Assembly (NCBI GenBank): GCA_902465145.1
Contig: CABQMD010000024.1
Coordinates: 1-8,569, forward strand
Length of the DNA stretch: 8,569 nucleotides
Direction: 5' to 3'
Source: an uncultured Succinatimonas sp.
Lineage (GTDB): Bacteria; Pseudomonadota; Gammaproteobacteria; Enterobacterales; Succinivibrionaceae
Shown piece by piece: positions 1 to 8,041 of this stretch; position 1 is the stretch's first letter; each line of letters begins with the position of its first letter. The position numbers were made by a program, and so were the translations under genes. Below the pieces are notes generated by a model. That model made no database searches, was not told the DNA's origin, and worked only from the letters and a program-made list of their open reading frames with translations.

Positions 1-2887
1 CGCAAATACCGAACTTGCACTTACAGGTAATAGGAGAACGAACCTTAACTCTATCGATCTTACTGATTTCGAGGAGATCACAAAGCTTCTCATCCAAGAT
101 AGTTCCGGCAGGGATCAATACTTCCTTAGTACCGGGCTTGATCACATCCACGGCTACGGTTCTGCCCAAAACACGATCGCGCAGGTTTTCAATAACATCA
201 CCGCCTGATACGTGCGGAGTAATGACCAAACCGTCAGTAGTGCCGCAGTCTTCTTCGGTAATTACTAGATCCTGAGCAACATCAACAAGACGACGAGTCA
301 GATAACCGGAGTTTGCGGTCTTCAAAGCGGTATCGGCCAATCCCTTACGAGCACCGTGTGTAGAAATGAAGTACTGCTGTACGTTCAAACCTTCACGGAA
401 GTTAGCTGTGATCGGGGTTTCAATAATGGAGCCGTCAGGTTTTGCCATCAAACCGCGCATACCTGCCAGCTGACGGATCTGAGCCGGTGAACCACGGGCA
501 CCGGAATCGGCCATCATAAAGATGGAATTGAAGGAAGCTTCTTTTTCCTTCTCGCCCAAAATGTTCTCAGCTTCCTGAACGGAAAGGTTTGACATCATGG
601 CCTTGGCAACCTTGTCGTTTGCAGTAGCCCAAACGTCGATAACCTTATTGTATCTTTCGCCTGCAGTGATCTGACCGTTGTCATACTGAGACTGAACGCT
701 CATAACTTCTCGTTCTGCAGCCGCAATGATGGGCTGTTTCTCAGCAGGGATCAACATATCGTCCACGCACACGGAAGAACCTGACAACGCAGCATGAGCA
801 AAACCGGTGTACATAATGTGATCGGCGAACATGCAGGTATCTTTAAGTCCCAACTGGTGATAGCAGGTATTAAGCAGAGCTGCAATCTTCTTCTTACCAA
901 GAGGAACGTTAGACACGTGAGTAAACCAATTCTTGTGAGACATGATCTCAGGCAAGGTCTGCTCATTAACACCTTCTGCCGGAGGATCGATAAGATCGTA
1001 GGAAAGTCCTTTAGGCAGTATCAGCGAAAGCATGGCACGACCGATAGTGGTCAGGCGCATCTCATTATGTTCAGTAAACTCGCCGGTCTCCTGATCTTTG
1101 GTCCAGTAACGAACGCGGCAGGCAATACGAGCCTGAAAATCAGCCAAATCGGACTTATAAAGACGCTCTGCTTCCTCAGCTGAGGTAACAATAAGGCCCT
1201 CACCTTTTGCTCCGATACGCATGCGAGTCTGATAATAAAGACCGAGCACCACGTCCTGTGCCGGAACAATGATAGGATCACCTGATGCCGGAGAGAGAAT
1301 GTTGTTTGTAGACAGCATGAGGCAACGGGCTTCAAGCTGAGCTTCTAAGGTCAAAGGCACGTGTACGGCCATCTGATCACCGTCGAAGTCGGCGTTGAAC
1401 GCAGGACATACCAACGGATGCAAACGAATGGCTTTGCCTTCAATAAGTATGGGTTCGAAAGCCTGAATACCCAAACGGTGCAAGGTAGGTGCACGGTTGA
1501 GCATGATGGGGTGTTCGCGGATCACTTCATCGAGTACATCCCATACCACCGGATCCTCGCGCTCGACCATCTTTTTGGCAGCCTTGATGGTTGTGGCCAT
1601 GCCGCGCAATTCCAAACGTCCATAAATGAACGGTTTGAACAGCTCCAAAGCCATCTTCTTAGGCAAACCGCACTGATGCAATCTCAAATAAGGTCCGCAG
1701 GTAATCACCGAACGGCCAGAATAATCAACACGCTTACCCAAAAGGTTCTGACGGAAACGCCCCTGCTTACCTTTGATCATGTCGGCCAAAGATTTCAAAG
1801 GACGCTTGTTCGAACCGGTGATCGCACGACCGCGACGACCGTTATCCATCAAAGCATCAACTGATTCTTGCAACATGCGCTTTTCATTACGCACGATGAT
1901 TTCTGGCGCAGCCAACTCAAGCAAACGCTTAAGGCGGTTATTACGATTGATGACACGACGATAAAGATCGTTAAGATCGGAAGTCGCAAAGCGACCGCCG
2001 TCCAAAGGCACCAAGGGACGCAAATCAGGAGGCAAAACCGGAAGAATGGTAAGGATCATCCATTCAGGTTTATTTCCAGAACGCAAGAAACTTTCGATAA
2101 GTTTCAAACGCTTGGCTAATTTCTTACGATTGCTTTCTGATGAAGTGCTGTCCAAAGCCTCACGCAGTTTTACTTCTTCCTGCTCAAGGTTTATATGCTG
2201 AAGTAACTCTAAGATAGCCTCAGCCCCCATTTTGGCACTGAAATCATCACCGTACTTGGTCAAAGCGTCCATATACTGCTCTTCATTTAAGAGCTGACGC
2301 TCGGTAAGTTCGGTCATTCCGGCATCGGTAACCACATAGCTTTCAAAATAAAGCACGCTTTCAATATCGCGAAGCTTCATATCAAGAATGAGACCGATGC
2401 GCGAAGGCAGAGACTTCAAATACCAAATATGAGCAACAGGGGCAGCAAGCTCAATGTGCCCCATACGTTCACGGCGCACTTTTGCCTGAGTTACTTCTAC
2501 ACCGCACTTGTCGCAGATGGTACCGCGGTGTTTTAATCTCTTATATTTTCCGCACAGACATTCGTAATCCTTAACCGGTCCGAAAATCTTGCAGCAGAAC
2601 AAACCGTCACGTTCGGGCTTGAAAGTACGGTAATTGATGGTTTCAGGTTTCTTAACCTCACCGTAAGACCAAGAACGGATCATCTCGGGAGAGGCTAAAC
2701 CGATTTTGATAGCGTCAAAATCTTCGAGGCGCTGTTTGTTGAAGGCGTTGCTGCGGTTCGCAAGCTTGCCCAGGCTGTCGCTGATCCCTAAATCCAAGGC
2801 ATCTTCTTCTTTGGAAGTGCTCTGGGCGGTGCTGGCGGCCAGACCTTTCATGAGGTCCTCGTCCTGATTGTTTTCCTGAATGCTCAC
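1..2887 (-). CDS. rpoC: DNA-directed RNA polymerase subunit beta' (5' two-thirds, truncated by window edge)
   Basis: Beta' carries the catalytic magnesium site of RNA polymerase and forms the clamp and half of the DNA channel. The frame is open from the GTG at 2887 to the edge, giving 962 codons that end in a cysteine matching E. coli C895. Visible parts in order are an N-terminal extension (about residues 1-40); zinc site 1 with C110, C112, C125 and C128; the clamp coiled coil that binds sigma region 2 (about 302-349); the catalytic loop NADFDGD with D500, D502 and D504 (bases 1376-1396); a 26-residue insertion near 633-661; the bridge helix around K848; and the start of zinc site 2. The trigger loop and C-terminus lie outside. 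GTG is preferred because AGGAG lies 8 bases upstream; E. coli rpoC also starts with GTG. An in-frame ATG at 2851 (residue 13) is an alternative. The gene follows rpoB after 60 bases. Identity is certain. Confidence 0.98.
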   Translation of the reverse strand, partial: MSIQENNQDEDLMKGLAASTAQSTSKEEDALDLGISDSLGKLANRSNAFNKQRLEDFDAIKIGLASPEMIRSWSYGEVKKPETINYRTFKPERDGLFCCKIFGPVKDYECLCGKYKRLKHRGTICDKCGVEVTQAKVRRERMGHIELAAPVAHIWYLKSLPSRIGLILDMKLRDIESVLYFESYVVTDAGMTELTERQLLNEEQYMDALTKYGDDFSAKMGAEAILELLQHINLEQEEVKLREALDSTSSESNRKKLAKRLKLIESFLRSGNKPEWMILTILPVLPPDLRPLVPLDGGRFATSDLNDLYRRVINRNNRLKRLLELAAPEIIVRNEKRMLQESVDALMDNGRRGRAITGSNKRPLKSLADMIKGKQGRFRQNLLGKRVDYSGRSVITCGPYLRLHQCGLPKKMALELFKPFIYGRLELRGMATTIKAAKKMVEREDPVVWDVLDEVIREHPIMLNRAPTLHRLGIQAFEPILIEGKAIRLHPLVCPAFNADFDGDQMAVHVPLTLEAQLEARCLMLSTNNILSPASGDPIIVPAQDVVLGLYYQTRMRIGAKGEGLIVTSAEEAERLYKSDLADFQARIACRVRYWTKDQETGEFTEHNEMRLTTIGRAMLSLILPKGLSYDLIDPPAEGVNEQTLPEIMSHKNWFTHVSNVPLGKKKIAALLNTCYHQLGLKDTCMFADHIMYTGFAHAALSGSSVCVDDMLIPAEKQPIIAAAEREVMSVQSQYDNGQITAGERYNKVIDVWATANDKVAKAMMSNLSVQEAENILGEKEKEASFNSIFMMADSGARGSPAQIRQLAGMRGLMAKPDGSIIETPITANFREGLNVQQYFISTHGARKGLADTALKTANSGYLTRRLVDVAQDLVITEEDCGTTDGLVITPHVSGGDVIENLRDRVLGRTVAVDVIKPGTKEVLIPAGTILDEKLCDLLEISKIDRVKVRSPITCKCKFGIC
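905..991 (-). other. Internal insertion in beta' (about residues 633-661)
   Basis: E. coli beta' reads KGLPYSIVNQALGKK; here the residues KGLSYDLI and [14 protein letters not shown] are separated by a stretch that begins [15 protein letters not shown] and ends in a Trp- and His-containing part with NWFTHVSNV. The net gain is about 26 residues, at roughly E. coli position 590-600. Both flanks match the family and the frame is continuous, so this is a true in-frame insertion and not a frameshift. I do not recognise the inserted sequence. Confidence 0.78.
2717..2887 (-). other. N-terminal extension of beta' (residues 1-57, about 40 more than E. coli)
   Basis: E. coli beta' has about 17 residues before the conserved DAIKI motif; here there are 57. 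Zinc-site cysteines are displaced by exactly 40 (C110 against C70), so the extra length lies wholly at the N-terminus. The added part is polar and acidic at first ([15 protein letters not shown]), then Ser/Ala/Thr-rich, then acidic again (KEEDALDLG), and looks flexible rather than a folded domain. Starting at the internal ATG (residue 13) would shorten the extension to about 28 residues but not remove it. The function is unknown. Confidence 0.8.
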
Positions 2888-2895
2888 AACAGTAT

Positions 2896-2900
2896 CTCCT
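2896..2900 (-). promoter_or_regulatory. Ribosome-binding site of rpoC
   Basis: On the minus strand AGGAG is followed by 8 bases and then GTG. This strong, well-spaced site decides for the GTG at 2887. No upstream in-frame ATG exists. Confidence 0.8.
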
Positions 2901-2914
2901 ATTGTCGTAGCTGA

Positions 2915-2937
2915 GCCGGGACTGCAAAAGCCCCGGC
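2915..2937 (-). other. Stem-loop in the rpoB–rpoC spacer
   Basis: The transcript reads GCCGGGGC, a 7-base loop UUUUGCA, then GUCCCGGC, giving an 8-bp stem with one G·U pair and otherwise mostly G-C. It begins 10 bases after the rpoB stop codon and ends about 14 bases before the rpoC ribosome-binding site. No U-run follows, so it should not terminate transcription. It could protect or mark the message for processing, or shield rpoC from ribosomes leaving rpoB; this role is inference. Confidence 0.65.
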
Positions 2938-2947
2938 AGAAAATCCT

Positions 2948-5900
2948 TTAAACCTTGCGAATGAGCTCAATGTTGATGCCGAGCGAACGGATTTCACGTA
3001 ACAACACATTGAAGGACTCCGGAATACCGGCATCCATACGGTATACACCGTCGACAATGTTCTTGTACATCTTGGTTCTGCCGTTAACATCGTCAGACTT
3101 AACGGTAAGCATTTCACGCAATGTGTAGGCTGCGCCGTATGCTTCCAGTGCCCAGACTTCCATTTCGCCGAAACGTTGACCGCCGAATTGAGCTTTACCG
3201 CCAAGAGGCTGTTGAGTCACAAGACTGTAAGAACCGGTGGAACGAGCATGCATCTTGTCATCGACCAAATGGTTCAACTTGAGCATGTACATGATTCCGA
3301 CAGTAACCTTTCGCTCGAACGCACGGCCGGTCCTTCCATCGTACAGAGTCATCTGACCGCTCTCAGGCATTCCGGCCATACGCAACAGTGCCTTAATATC
3401 TTTTTCCTGAGCACCGTCAAATACCGGAGTTGCAACCGGCAAACCGTCACGCAGGTTATTGGCCAAAACCATAACCTGATCGTCGTCAAGATCGTCGATG
3501 TTTACCTTCTGCGAAGTATCACCGAGGTCATAGATCTCCTGAAGAGTCTTTCGCAACTCAGCCATGGCACGGTGTTCGTTCAACATACGGTTGATCTTCT
3601 CACCGATCCCCTTGGCGGCAAGTCCTAAATGAACTTCAAGAACCTGACCGATGTTCATTCGGGAAGGAACGCCCAAAGGATTGAGTACCATATCAACCGG
3701 ATGACCGTTCTCATCAAAAGGCATGTCCTCTATCGGAGTAATTCTGGAGATAACACCCTTGTTACCGTGACGACCGGCGAGTTTATCACCAGGTTGAATA
3801 CGGCGTTTGATAGCCAGGTAGACCTTGACAATCTTGAGAACGCCAGGAGTCAGATCATCACCGTCGGTGAATTTCTTCTTTTCTTTTTCGAACTTATCTT
3901 TGTATTCCTTGGCAAACTCATCAAGACGTACGGAAAATTCTTCAAGCTGGCGTTGTGCAGTATCATCATCCAAGTGTTGTGATAACACCTTTTCATCAGG
4001 CAATGAATCGACTTTTGCCTTTGCCATGCCGCTGCGAACAAGTAATGCTCGGGCCTGATTTATAAGTCCTGAGGTCAGGAATGCAAACTCTTCGTCCAGA
4101 TCCTTCTTAACCTGAGCAATGTGCATCTCCTCAATTTCCTTGGCGCGCTTGTCTTTTTCCACACCTTCACGAGTGAAGATCTGAACGTCTACCACAGTAC
4201 CGGTGCAGTCATTAGGAACACGTAACGAAGAATCTTTAACTTCGGATGCCTTTTCACCGAAAATGGCACGCAAGAGTTTCTCTTCAGGAGTAAGCTGAGT
4301 TTCTCCTTTGGGAGTCACCTTACCGACCAGAATATCTCCTCCGTTCACCTCGGCACCGACGTAAACGATACCCGCCTCGTCAAGTTTCGAAAGAGCAGCT
4401 TCACCGACATTGGGGATATCAGCAGTGATTTCTTCAGGTCCCAATTTGGTATCGCGGGCAACGCAAGAAAGCTCTTCAATATGGATGGTAGTCAGACGAT
4501 CCTTGGCAGCAACACGTTCGGACACCATGATGGAATCTTCGTAGTTGTAACCGTTCCAAGGCATGAAGGCGATCCTCATGTTCTGTCCCAAAGCCAGTTC
4601 ACCCATATCAGTAGACGAACCGTCGGCCAGCACGTCACCTGCCTTGACTTTTTCATGCAAAGACACGCAAGGACGCTGGTTAATGCAAGTGTTCTGGTTG
4701 GATCTCGAGTACTTGATAAGGTTGTAAATATCAATACCAGCATCGTACTCGTTTTCAATTTCATCAAGATTCACGCGTACGACGATGCGACCGCCGTCAA
4801 CATGTTCGATGATACCGCCGCGTTTTGCAATGATAGCAACGCCGGAGTCAACTGCAACAGCGCGCTCCATTCCGGTTCCGACAAAGGGTTTCTCAGAACG
4901 TACAGTAGGAACAGCCTGACGTTGCATGTTTGCGCCCATCAAAGCACGGTTGGCGTCATCATGCTCCAAGAACGGGATCAAAGCTGCTGCCACGGAAATA
5001 ATCTGCTGCGGCGAAACGTCCATGAATTGAACGTCAGAAGCCTTACGCACAACCGAATCACCGTTGTATCGGCACTGAACGTACTCAGGAATTATCTTCC
5101 CGTTTTCGTCCAAATCGGTATTAGCCTGAGCAATAACATACTGACCTTCGTCGATGGCTGAAAGGTAAGCAAACTCTTCCTCAACCACACCGTTTCTAAC
5201 GTAACGATAAGGAGTTTCCAGAAAACCGTAGTCATTGCAACGGGCAAACACAGCCAAAGAGTTAATAAGGCCGATGTTAGGACCTTCAGGGGTCTCAATA
5301 GGGCACAAACGACCGTAGTGAGTAGGATGAACGTCTCGAACCTCGAAACCGGCCCGCTCACGAGTCAATCCGCCGGGGCCCAAAGCTGAAATACGACGTT
5401 TATGGGTAATTTCAGACAAAGGATTGTTCTGATCCATAAACTGTGACAGCTGAGATGAACCGTAGAACTCACGAATAGCAGCACTAATAGGTTTGGCGTT
5501 TATAAGTTCCTGAGGAGTGGTGTTATCAAGATCACCTAGGGACAAACGCTCTCTTACTGCTCGTTCCACACGTACTAAGCCGATGCGGAACTGATTTTCA
5601 GCCATTTCACCTACGGAGCGGATACGACGGTTGCCCAAATGATCGATATCGTCGACACTGTCTTTGCCGTTTCTAATCTTAATGAGATAACGGAGCACGT
5701 TCACGATGTCAGACGGGCTCAAAGTTCCGCGCATGGCTTCGTTATCGATACGAGAACGATCGAGTTTTAAAACCTTATTCTTTTGATCGAGAACCTTGCA
5801 ATCGAGATCAACAACGTTAACATCGAGATCAAGAGTATCTACGGGCAAAATCACAGCCTGTTCAAAACCAAATTTTGTTTCATCTTTGGTATCGAACTTG

Positions 5901-7429
5901 ACCTTGAAAAGGAAACGCGATTGAGGTGAATCAAGCTCATCCTCATTTTTTGCATAAATGCCGTAATTTAAGTAATCAAGCAACTTATATGCTCGGGATG
6001 CCGGCACGGTATCTGGCATGCACTTGCGTTCATCGTCATCAAGTAAAGGCTTAATAAGATCAACAACTTTAGGGAAGTCGCAATATACATTGCCTTCTGA
6101 GATCACGATACCTGATTCTTCGGTATTTATCTTAATTTCGGGATCCGAAAGCAAACGTTTCAAGCCCAAACGGAAGTTCTTAAGCTCGTAGAAACGAGAA
6201 TCAAACTTCATGCGGCCGACGGATGAAAGATCATAACGATCCTCGGCAAAGAACAAATTCTTGAACAACGCTTCGGCTGCTTCAAGATTGGTGTTTTCAC
6301 CAGGACGCATCATCTTATAAATTTCAAAGAGCGCCGCCTGACGATCAGCTTCATCCGAAGTAAGATCACGAGTAGCATCGTTGCGCAAAGTATCTGCCAT
6401 GAACGGTCCTTCGTTCACCTGGCTGATATAAAGCACCTCAAGTTTTTTAAGTCCGAGCTGTCCGATGAGAGGAAGTGTGTCCTCATTGATTACGGTGTTG
6501 GCACAAAGTGCAATTTCACCGTTTTTGTCGGTGTAATTTTTAGCAACTATCTTGCCAAGCAAATACTCGGCGGGAACTTCAATATTGGTCACTCCCTCTT
6601 TTTTCAAAAGACGGATATGACGACCGGTGATCTTCTTACCCTTTTCTACAATTACCTTTTTATCGGCAATAATGTCGAATGAAGCAACTTCGCCCTGTAA
6701 TCTTTCAGGAACCAGATCCATGGAGATCTTGTTGGACTTAAAGGTAAATTCAACGGTATCGAAGAACAGTCCGAGGATCTGCTCAGTGTTGTAACCCAAA
6801 GCACGTAGCAAAACCGTAGCTGGAAGTTTACGACGGCGGTCAATACGGACGAACAGATTGTCGCGATGGTCGAATTCAAAATCGAGCCATGAACCGCGAT
6901 AAGGAATAACACGAGAGCTGAACAGCACACGGCCAGGATGGGTCTTGCCCTTGTCATCGTCAAAAAATACGCCGGGGCTTCTGTGCAGCTGGGAGACCAC
7001 AACACGCTCGGTACCATTGATGATGAAGGTACCGTTGTCTGTCATGAGCGGGATCTCTCCCATATAAACATCCTGGTCAACTCGCTCCTTTACGGTTTTA
7101 GGTGCGTCTTTCTCGTAGCGGATGAGGCTCAGCTTAACTTTGAGAGGGGCAGAGTAGGTAGTGCCGCGGATCATGCATTCGCGTACGGTAAACTTGGGCT
7201 CGCCCAAATGGAAGCTGTTATATGCCAGTTCGGCACTGCCAGAGTTGCTCTTAATGGGGAACACACTCTTAAAAGCCGCAACAAGTCCATTCTCATTGTT
7301 CGGATCAGAGCTGATGAACTGTTTGAAGGAGTCGATTTGAACGGCCAGCAGATAGGGAGTATCTAAGACTTTTACTCGCTTGCCGAAATCCTTACGGATG
7401 CGCTTTTGCTCAGTATAGGAGTAGACCAT
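2948..7429 (-). CDS. rpoB: DNA-directed RNA polymerase subunit beta, 1493 residues, with a large lobe insertion
   Basis: Beta forms the second half of the RNA polymerase cleft and the rifampicin pocket. The ATG at 7429 gives [18 protein letters not shown], matching the E. coli N-terminus; TGAGGA lies 10 bases upstream. An ATG at 7480 would add 17 unconserved residues and lacks a good ribosome-binding site. Domains in order: protrusion and lobe with the gammaproteobacterial insertion E. coli 225-343; gate loop with R375 (E. coli R371); an additional domain at about 410-569; HLGNRR near 597-602; rifampicin region 657-683; second gammaproteobacterial insertion (about 1088-1193); catalytic-site lysines K1216 and K1224 (E. 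coli K1065, K1073); H1387 (E. coli H1237); and the conserved C-terminal switch and clamp segment, ending IELIRKV. Total length is 151 more than E. coli, 146 of them in one place. The frame is intact and TAA lies at 2950-2948. Confidence 0.98.
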   Translation of the reverse strand: MVYSYTEQKRIRKDFGKRVKVLDTPYLLAVQIDSFKQFISSDPNNENGLVAAFKSVFPIKSNSGSAELAYNSFHLGEPKFTVRECMIRGTTYSAPLKVKLSLIRYEKDAPKTVKERVDQDVYMGEIPLMTDNGTFIINGTERVVVSQLHRSPGVFFDDDKGKTHPGRVLFSSRVIPYRGSWLDFEFDHRDNLFVRIDRRRKLPATVLLRALGYNTEQILGLFFDTVEFTFKSNKISMDLVPERLQGEVASFDIIADKKVIVEKGKKITGRHIRLLKKEGVTNIEVPAEYLLGKIVAKNYTDKNGEIALCANTVINEDTLPLIGQLGLKKLEVLYISQVNEGPFMADTLRNDATRDLTSDEADRQAALFEIYKMMRPGENTNLEAAEALFKNLFFAEDRYDLSSVGRMKFDSRFYELKNFRLGLKRLLSDPEIKINTEESGIVISEGNVYCDFPKVVDLIKPLLDDDERKCMPDTVPASRAYKLLDYLNYGIYAKNEDELDSPQSRFLFKVKFDTKDETKFGFEQAVILPVDTLDLDVNVVDLDCKVLDQKNKVLKLDRSRIDNEAMRGTLSPSDIVNVLRYLIKIRNGKDSVDDIDHLGNRRIRSVGEMAENQFRIGLVRVERAVRERLSLGDLDNTTPQELINAKPISAAIREFYGSSQLSQFMDQNNPLSEITHKRRISALGPGGLTRERAGFEVRDVHPTHYGRLCPIETPEGPNIGLINSLAVFARCNDYGFLETPYRYVRNGVVEEEFAYLSAIDEGQYVIAQANTDLDENGKIIPEYVQCRYNGDSVVRKASDVQFMDVSPQQIISVAAALIPFLEHDDANRALMGANMQRQAVPTVRSEKPFVGTGMERAVAVDSGVAIIAKRGGIIEHVDGGRIVVRVNLDEIENEYDAGIDIYNLIKYSRSNQNTCINQRPCVSLHEKVKAGDVLADGSSTDMGELALGQNMRIAFMPWNGYNYEDSIMVSERVAAKDRLTTIHIEELSCVARDTKLGPEEITADIPNVGEAALSKLDEAGIVYVGAEVNGGDILVGKVTPKGETQLTPEEKLLRAIFGEKASEVKDSSLRVPNDCTGTVVDVQIFTREGVEKDKRAKEIEEMHIAQVKKDLDEEFAFLTSGLINQARALLVRSGMAKAKVDSLPDEKVLSQHLDDDTAQRQLEEFSVRLDEFAKEYKDKFEKEKKKFTDGDDLTPGVLKIVKVYLAIKRRIQPGDKLAGRHGNKGVISRITPIEDMPFDENGHPVDMVLNPLGVPSRMNIGQVLEVHLGLAAKGIGEKINRMLNEHRAMAELRKTLQEIYDLGDTSQKVNIDDLDDDQVMVLANNLRDGLPVATPVFDGAQEKDIKALLRMAGMPESGQMTLYDGRTGRAFERKVTVGIMYMLKLNHLVDDKMHARSTGSYSLVTQQPLGGKAQFGGQRFGEMEVWALEAYGAAYTLREMLTVKSDDVNGRTKMYKNIVDGVYRMDAGIPESFNVLLREIRSLGINIELIRKV
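5381..5461 (-). other. Rifampicin-resistance-determining region of beta, wild type
   Basis: Residues 657-683 correspond to E. coli 507-533. The usual resistance positions are all wild type: D666 (D516), H676 (H526) and S681 (S531), within [20 protein letters not shown]. Downstream [13 protein letters not shown], which holds E. coli I572, is also unchanged. The organism is predicted to be rifampicin-sensitive at the target level. Confidence 0.9.
5732..6202 (-). other. Large insertion domain in the beta lobe (residues about 410-566)
   Basis: Between conserved VGRMKF (ending at residue 409, E. coli F405) and TLSPSDIV (L570, E. coli L420) this protein has 160 residues where E. coli has 14. The offset to E. 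coli is +4 before it and +150 after it. The insert starts with a basic helix-like stretch ([11 protein letters not shown]), has an acidic patch (LLDDDE), a Tyr-rich stretch ([18 protein letters not shown]), and ends in alternating Leu/Asp sequence that looks like beta strands. There are no stops, and codon use drifts to more TTA, CGA, CCA and AAA than in the flanks. The composition suggests a folded domain rather than a linker. I do not recognise the fold. Confidence 0.88.
6332..6373 (-). other. Small insertion just before the beta gate loop (seven net residues)
   Basis: E. coli reads TLRVDPTNDRLSALVEIY; here TLRNDAT and then an acidic stretch [13 protein letters not shown] precede LFEIY. The alignment offset rises from -3 to +4. 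It ends about seven residues before KMMRPGE, whose arginine (R375) matches E. coli gate-loop R371. Confidence 0.75.
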
Positions 7430-7439
7430 GGATAGGGGA

Positions 7440-7445
7440 TCCTCA
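7440..7445 (-). promoter_or_regulatory. Ribosome-binding site of rpoB
   Basis: The minus strand reads TGAGGA, 10 bases and then ATG GTC. This supports the start at 7429 over the in-frame ATG at 7480, whose own start region lies in a 6-bp hairpin. Confidence 0.7.
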
Positions 7446-7466
7446 GATTGATCTGTTTCCGGTATG

Positions 7467-7482
7467 AGATGCATTAGCATCT
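7467..7482 (-). other. Small stem-loop upstream of the rpoB start
   Basis: The transcript reads AGAUGC, loop UAAU, GCAUCU, a perfect 6-bp stem. It contains both upstream in-frame ATG codons (7480 and 7474) and would hide them from ribosomes. This fits the use of the downstream ATG at 7429. Confidence 0.45.
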
Positions 7483-7502
7483 TATGTCTTATTCAGTCAC
7501 CG

Positions 7503-7534
7503 AACCCGAGACCCCTAAAAAGAGGCCTCGGGTT
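7503..7534 (-). promoter_or_regulatory. Long stem-loop between rplL and rpoB, candidate attenuator or RNase III site
   Basis: The outer stem AACCCGAG/CTCGGGTT is 8 perfect pairs. Five more inner pairs form only in minus-strand RNA because two are G·U; the plus-strand RNA would have A·C mismatches there. The loop is UUUUUA. The E. coli rplL–rpoB spacer holds a partial terminator and an RNase III processing site, so a stem here is expected. No U-run follows in the transcript, so a simple intrinsic terminator is unlikely and processing is the better guess. Confidence 0.6.
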
Positions 7535-7543
7535 TGATTTTCA

Positions 7544-7555
7544 GGTCTTAAGACC
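7544..7555. repeat. 12-base perfect palindrome GGTCTTAAGACC
   Basis: A complete 12-base inverted repeat without spacer lies between the two larger hairpins of the rplL–rpoB spacer. It could be a binding site for a dimeric protein, or chance. No regulator is known from the sequence. Confidence 0.4.
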
Positions 7556-7557
7556 CT

Positions 7558-7579
7558 GCATCGGCCGGTGAACCGATGC
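7558..7579 (-). other. Stem-loop just after rplL
   Basis: The transcript reads GCAUCGG, 8-base loop, CCGAUGC, a perfect 7-bp stem that starts 18 bases after the rplL stop codon. An alternative 6-bp pairing of CTGCAT (7556-7561) with ATGCAG (7581-7586) overlaps it, so two mutually exclusive folds are possible. There is no U-tract, so it is not an intrinsic terminator. Confidence 0.5.
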
Positions 7580-7597
7580 TATGCAGCAACTGCCGAA

Positions 7598-7966
7598 TTA
7601 TTCCATGGCAGCCTTGGCGCCGGCTTCTTCAAGAGCCTTGACCAGAGCTTCAGCGTCAGCCTTAGGCATAGCTTCCTTGACCTTGCAAGGAGCAGACTCA
7701 ACCAAGTCCTTAGCCTCTTTCAAGCCAAGACCGGTAGCACCGCGAACAGCCTTGATAACGGCGATCTTGGTAGCACCGACTTCCTTCAGAACGACGTCAA
7801 ACTCGGTCTTTTCTTCAGCAGCAGCACCGCCGGCAGCAGGACCTGCGACAACGGCAGCAGCGGCAGAAACACCGAACTTCTCTTCCATAGCTTTAACTAA
7901 CTCGACAACGTCGGTCACGGACATAGCAGCGATTGCGTCAAGGATCTCATCCTTAGAAATTGCCAT
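7598..7966 (-). CDS. rplL: Large ribosomal subunit protein bL12 (L7/L12), 122 residues
   Basis: L7/L12 is the multicopy acidic stalk protein of the 50S subunit; dimers sit on L10 and recruit and activate the GTPases EF-Tu, EF-G, IF2 and RF3. The N-terminal dimerisation helices are residues 1-35 with [17 protein letters not shown]. An Ala/Gly/Pro hinge follows (about 36-52), then the globular factor-binding domain from about 53. The factor-binding helix is conserved, with [19 protein letters not shown] at 68-86. Length matches the family (E. coli 121). C94 replaces the alanine usual in E. coli. The start ATG at 7966 has AAAGG eight bases upstream, the gap being a run of A. The gene lies 75 bases after rplJ and 168 before rpoB. 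Identity is certain. Confidence 0.98.
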   Translation of the reverse strand: MAISKDEILDAIAAMSVTDVVELVKAMEEKFGVSAAAAVVAGPAAGGAAAEEKTEFDVVLKEVGATKIAVIKAVRGATGLGLKEAKDLVESAPCKVKEAMPKADAEALVKALEEAGAKAAME

Positions 7967-7974
7967 TTTTTTTT

Positions 7975-7979
7975 CCTTT
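7975..7979 (-). promoter_or_regulatory. Ribosome-binding site of rplL with poly-A spacer
   Basis: The minus strand reads AAAGG followed by eight A and then ATG. The unstructured A-rich spacer suits the very high translation rate needed, as L7/L12 is made in several-fold excess over L10. Confidence 0.75.
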
Positions 7980-7993
7980 AAAAAAGTTTCGAT

Positions 7994-8010
7994 ATCAGGC
8001 TAAGCCTGAT
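7994..8010 (-). other. Inverted repeat in the rplJ–rplL spacer
   Basis: ATCAGGC, three bases, GCCTGAT gives a perfect 7-bp stem with a 3-base loop in the transcript. A run of six U follows, about eight bases after the stem, too far for a classical intrinsic terminator. It may stabilise the rplL message or act as a weak pause site; this is inference. Confidence 0.45.
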
Positions 8011-8014
8011 TCAG

Positions 8015-8028
8015 ATTCAAAATTGAAT
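8015..8028 (-). repeat. Small A/T-rich inverted repeat in the rplJ–rplL spacer
   Basis: ATTCAA and TTGAAT are separated by two bases. In RNA it would form at most a weak 5-bp stem. Function, if any, is unknown. Confidence 0.25.
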
Positions 8029-8041
8029 AACAAAAGGCTGA

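Noticed and set aside
1361..1864. Plus-strand 167-codon open frame opposite rpoC
   Set aside because: It lies antisense to the catalytic core of rpoC, so its openness follows from codon use on the other strand.
2715..2927. Minus-strand 70-codon frame across the rpoB–rpoC junction
   Set aside because: It overlaps the start of rpoC in another frame and gives low-complexity Arg/Gln-rich sequence without family resemblance.
4481..5161. Plus-strand 226-codon open frame opposite rpoB
   Set aside because: It is entirely antisense to highly conserved rpoB codons, its translation resembles no known protein, and no convincing ribosome-binding site or promoter is seen.
5381..5461. Possible rifampicin-resistance substitutions
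   Set aside because: All main positions (E. coli D516, H526, S531) carry the sensitive residues.
7427..7480. Upstream ATG at 7480 as the rpoB start, adding [17 protein letters not shown]
   Set aside because: The added residues are not conserved, the ATG lacks a good ribosome-binding site and lies in a hairpin, while the ATG at 7429 matches the family start and has TGAGGA upstream.
7503..7545. The 13-bp stem as a terminator for plus-strand transcription, since TTTGATTTT follows it on that strand
   Set aside because: No plus-strand gene reads into it, and the inner pairs depend on G·U wobbles that exist only in minus-strand RNA.
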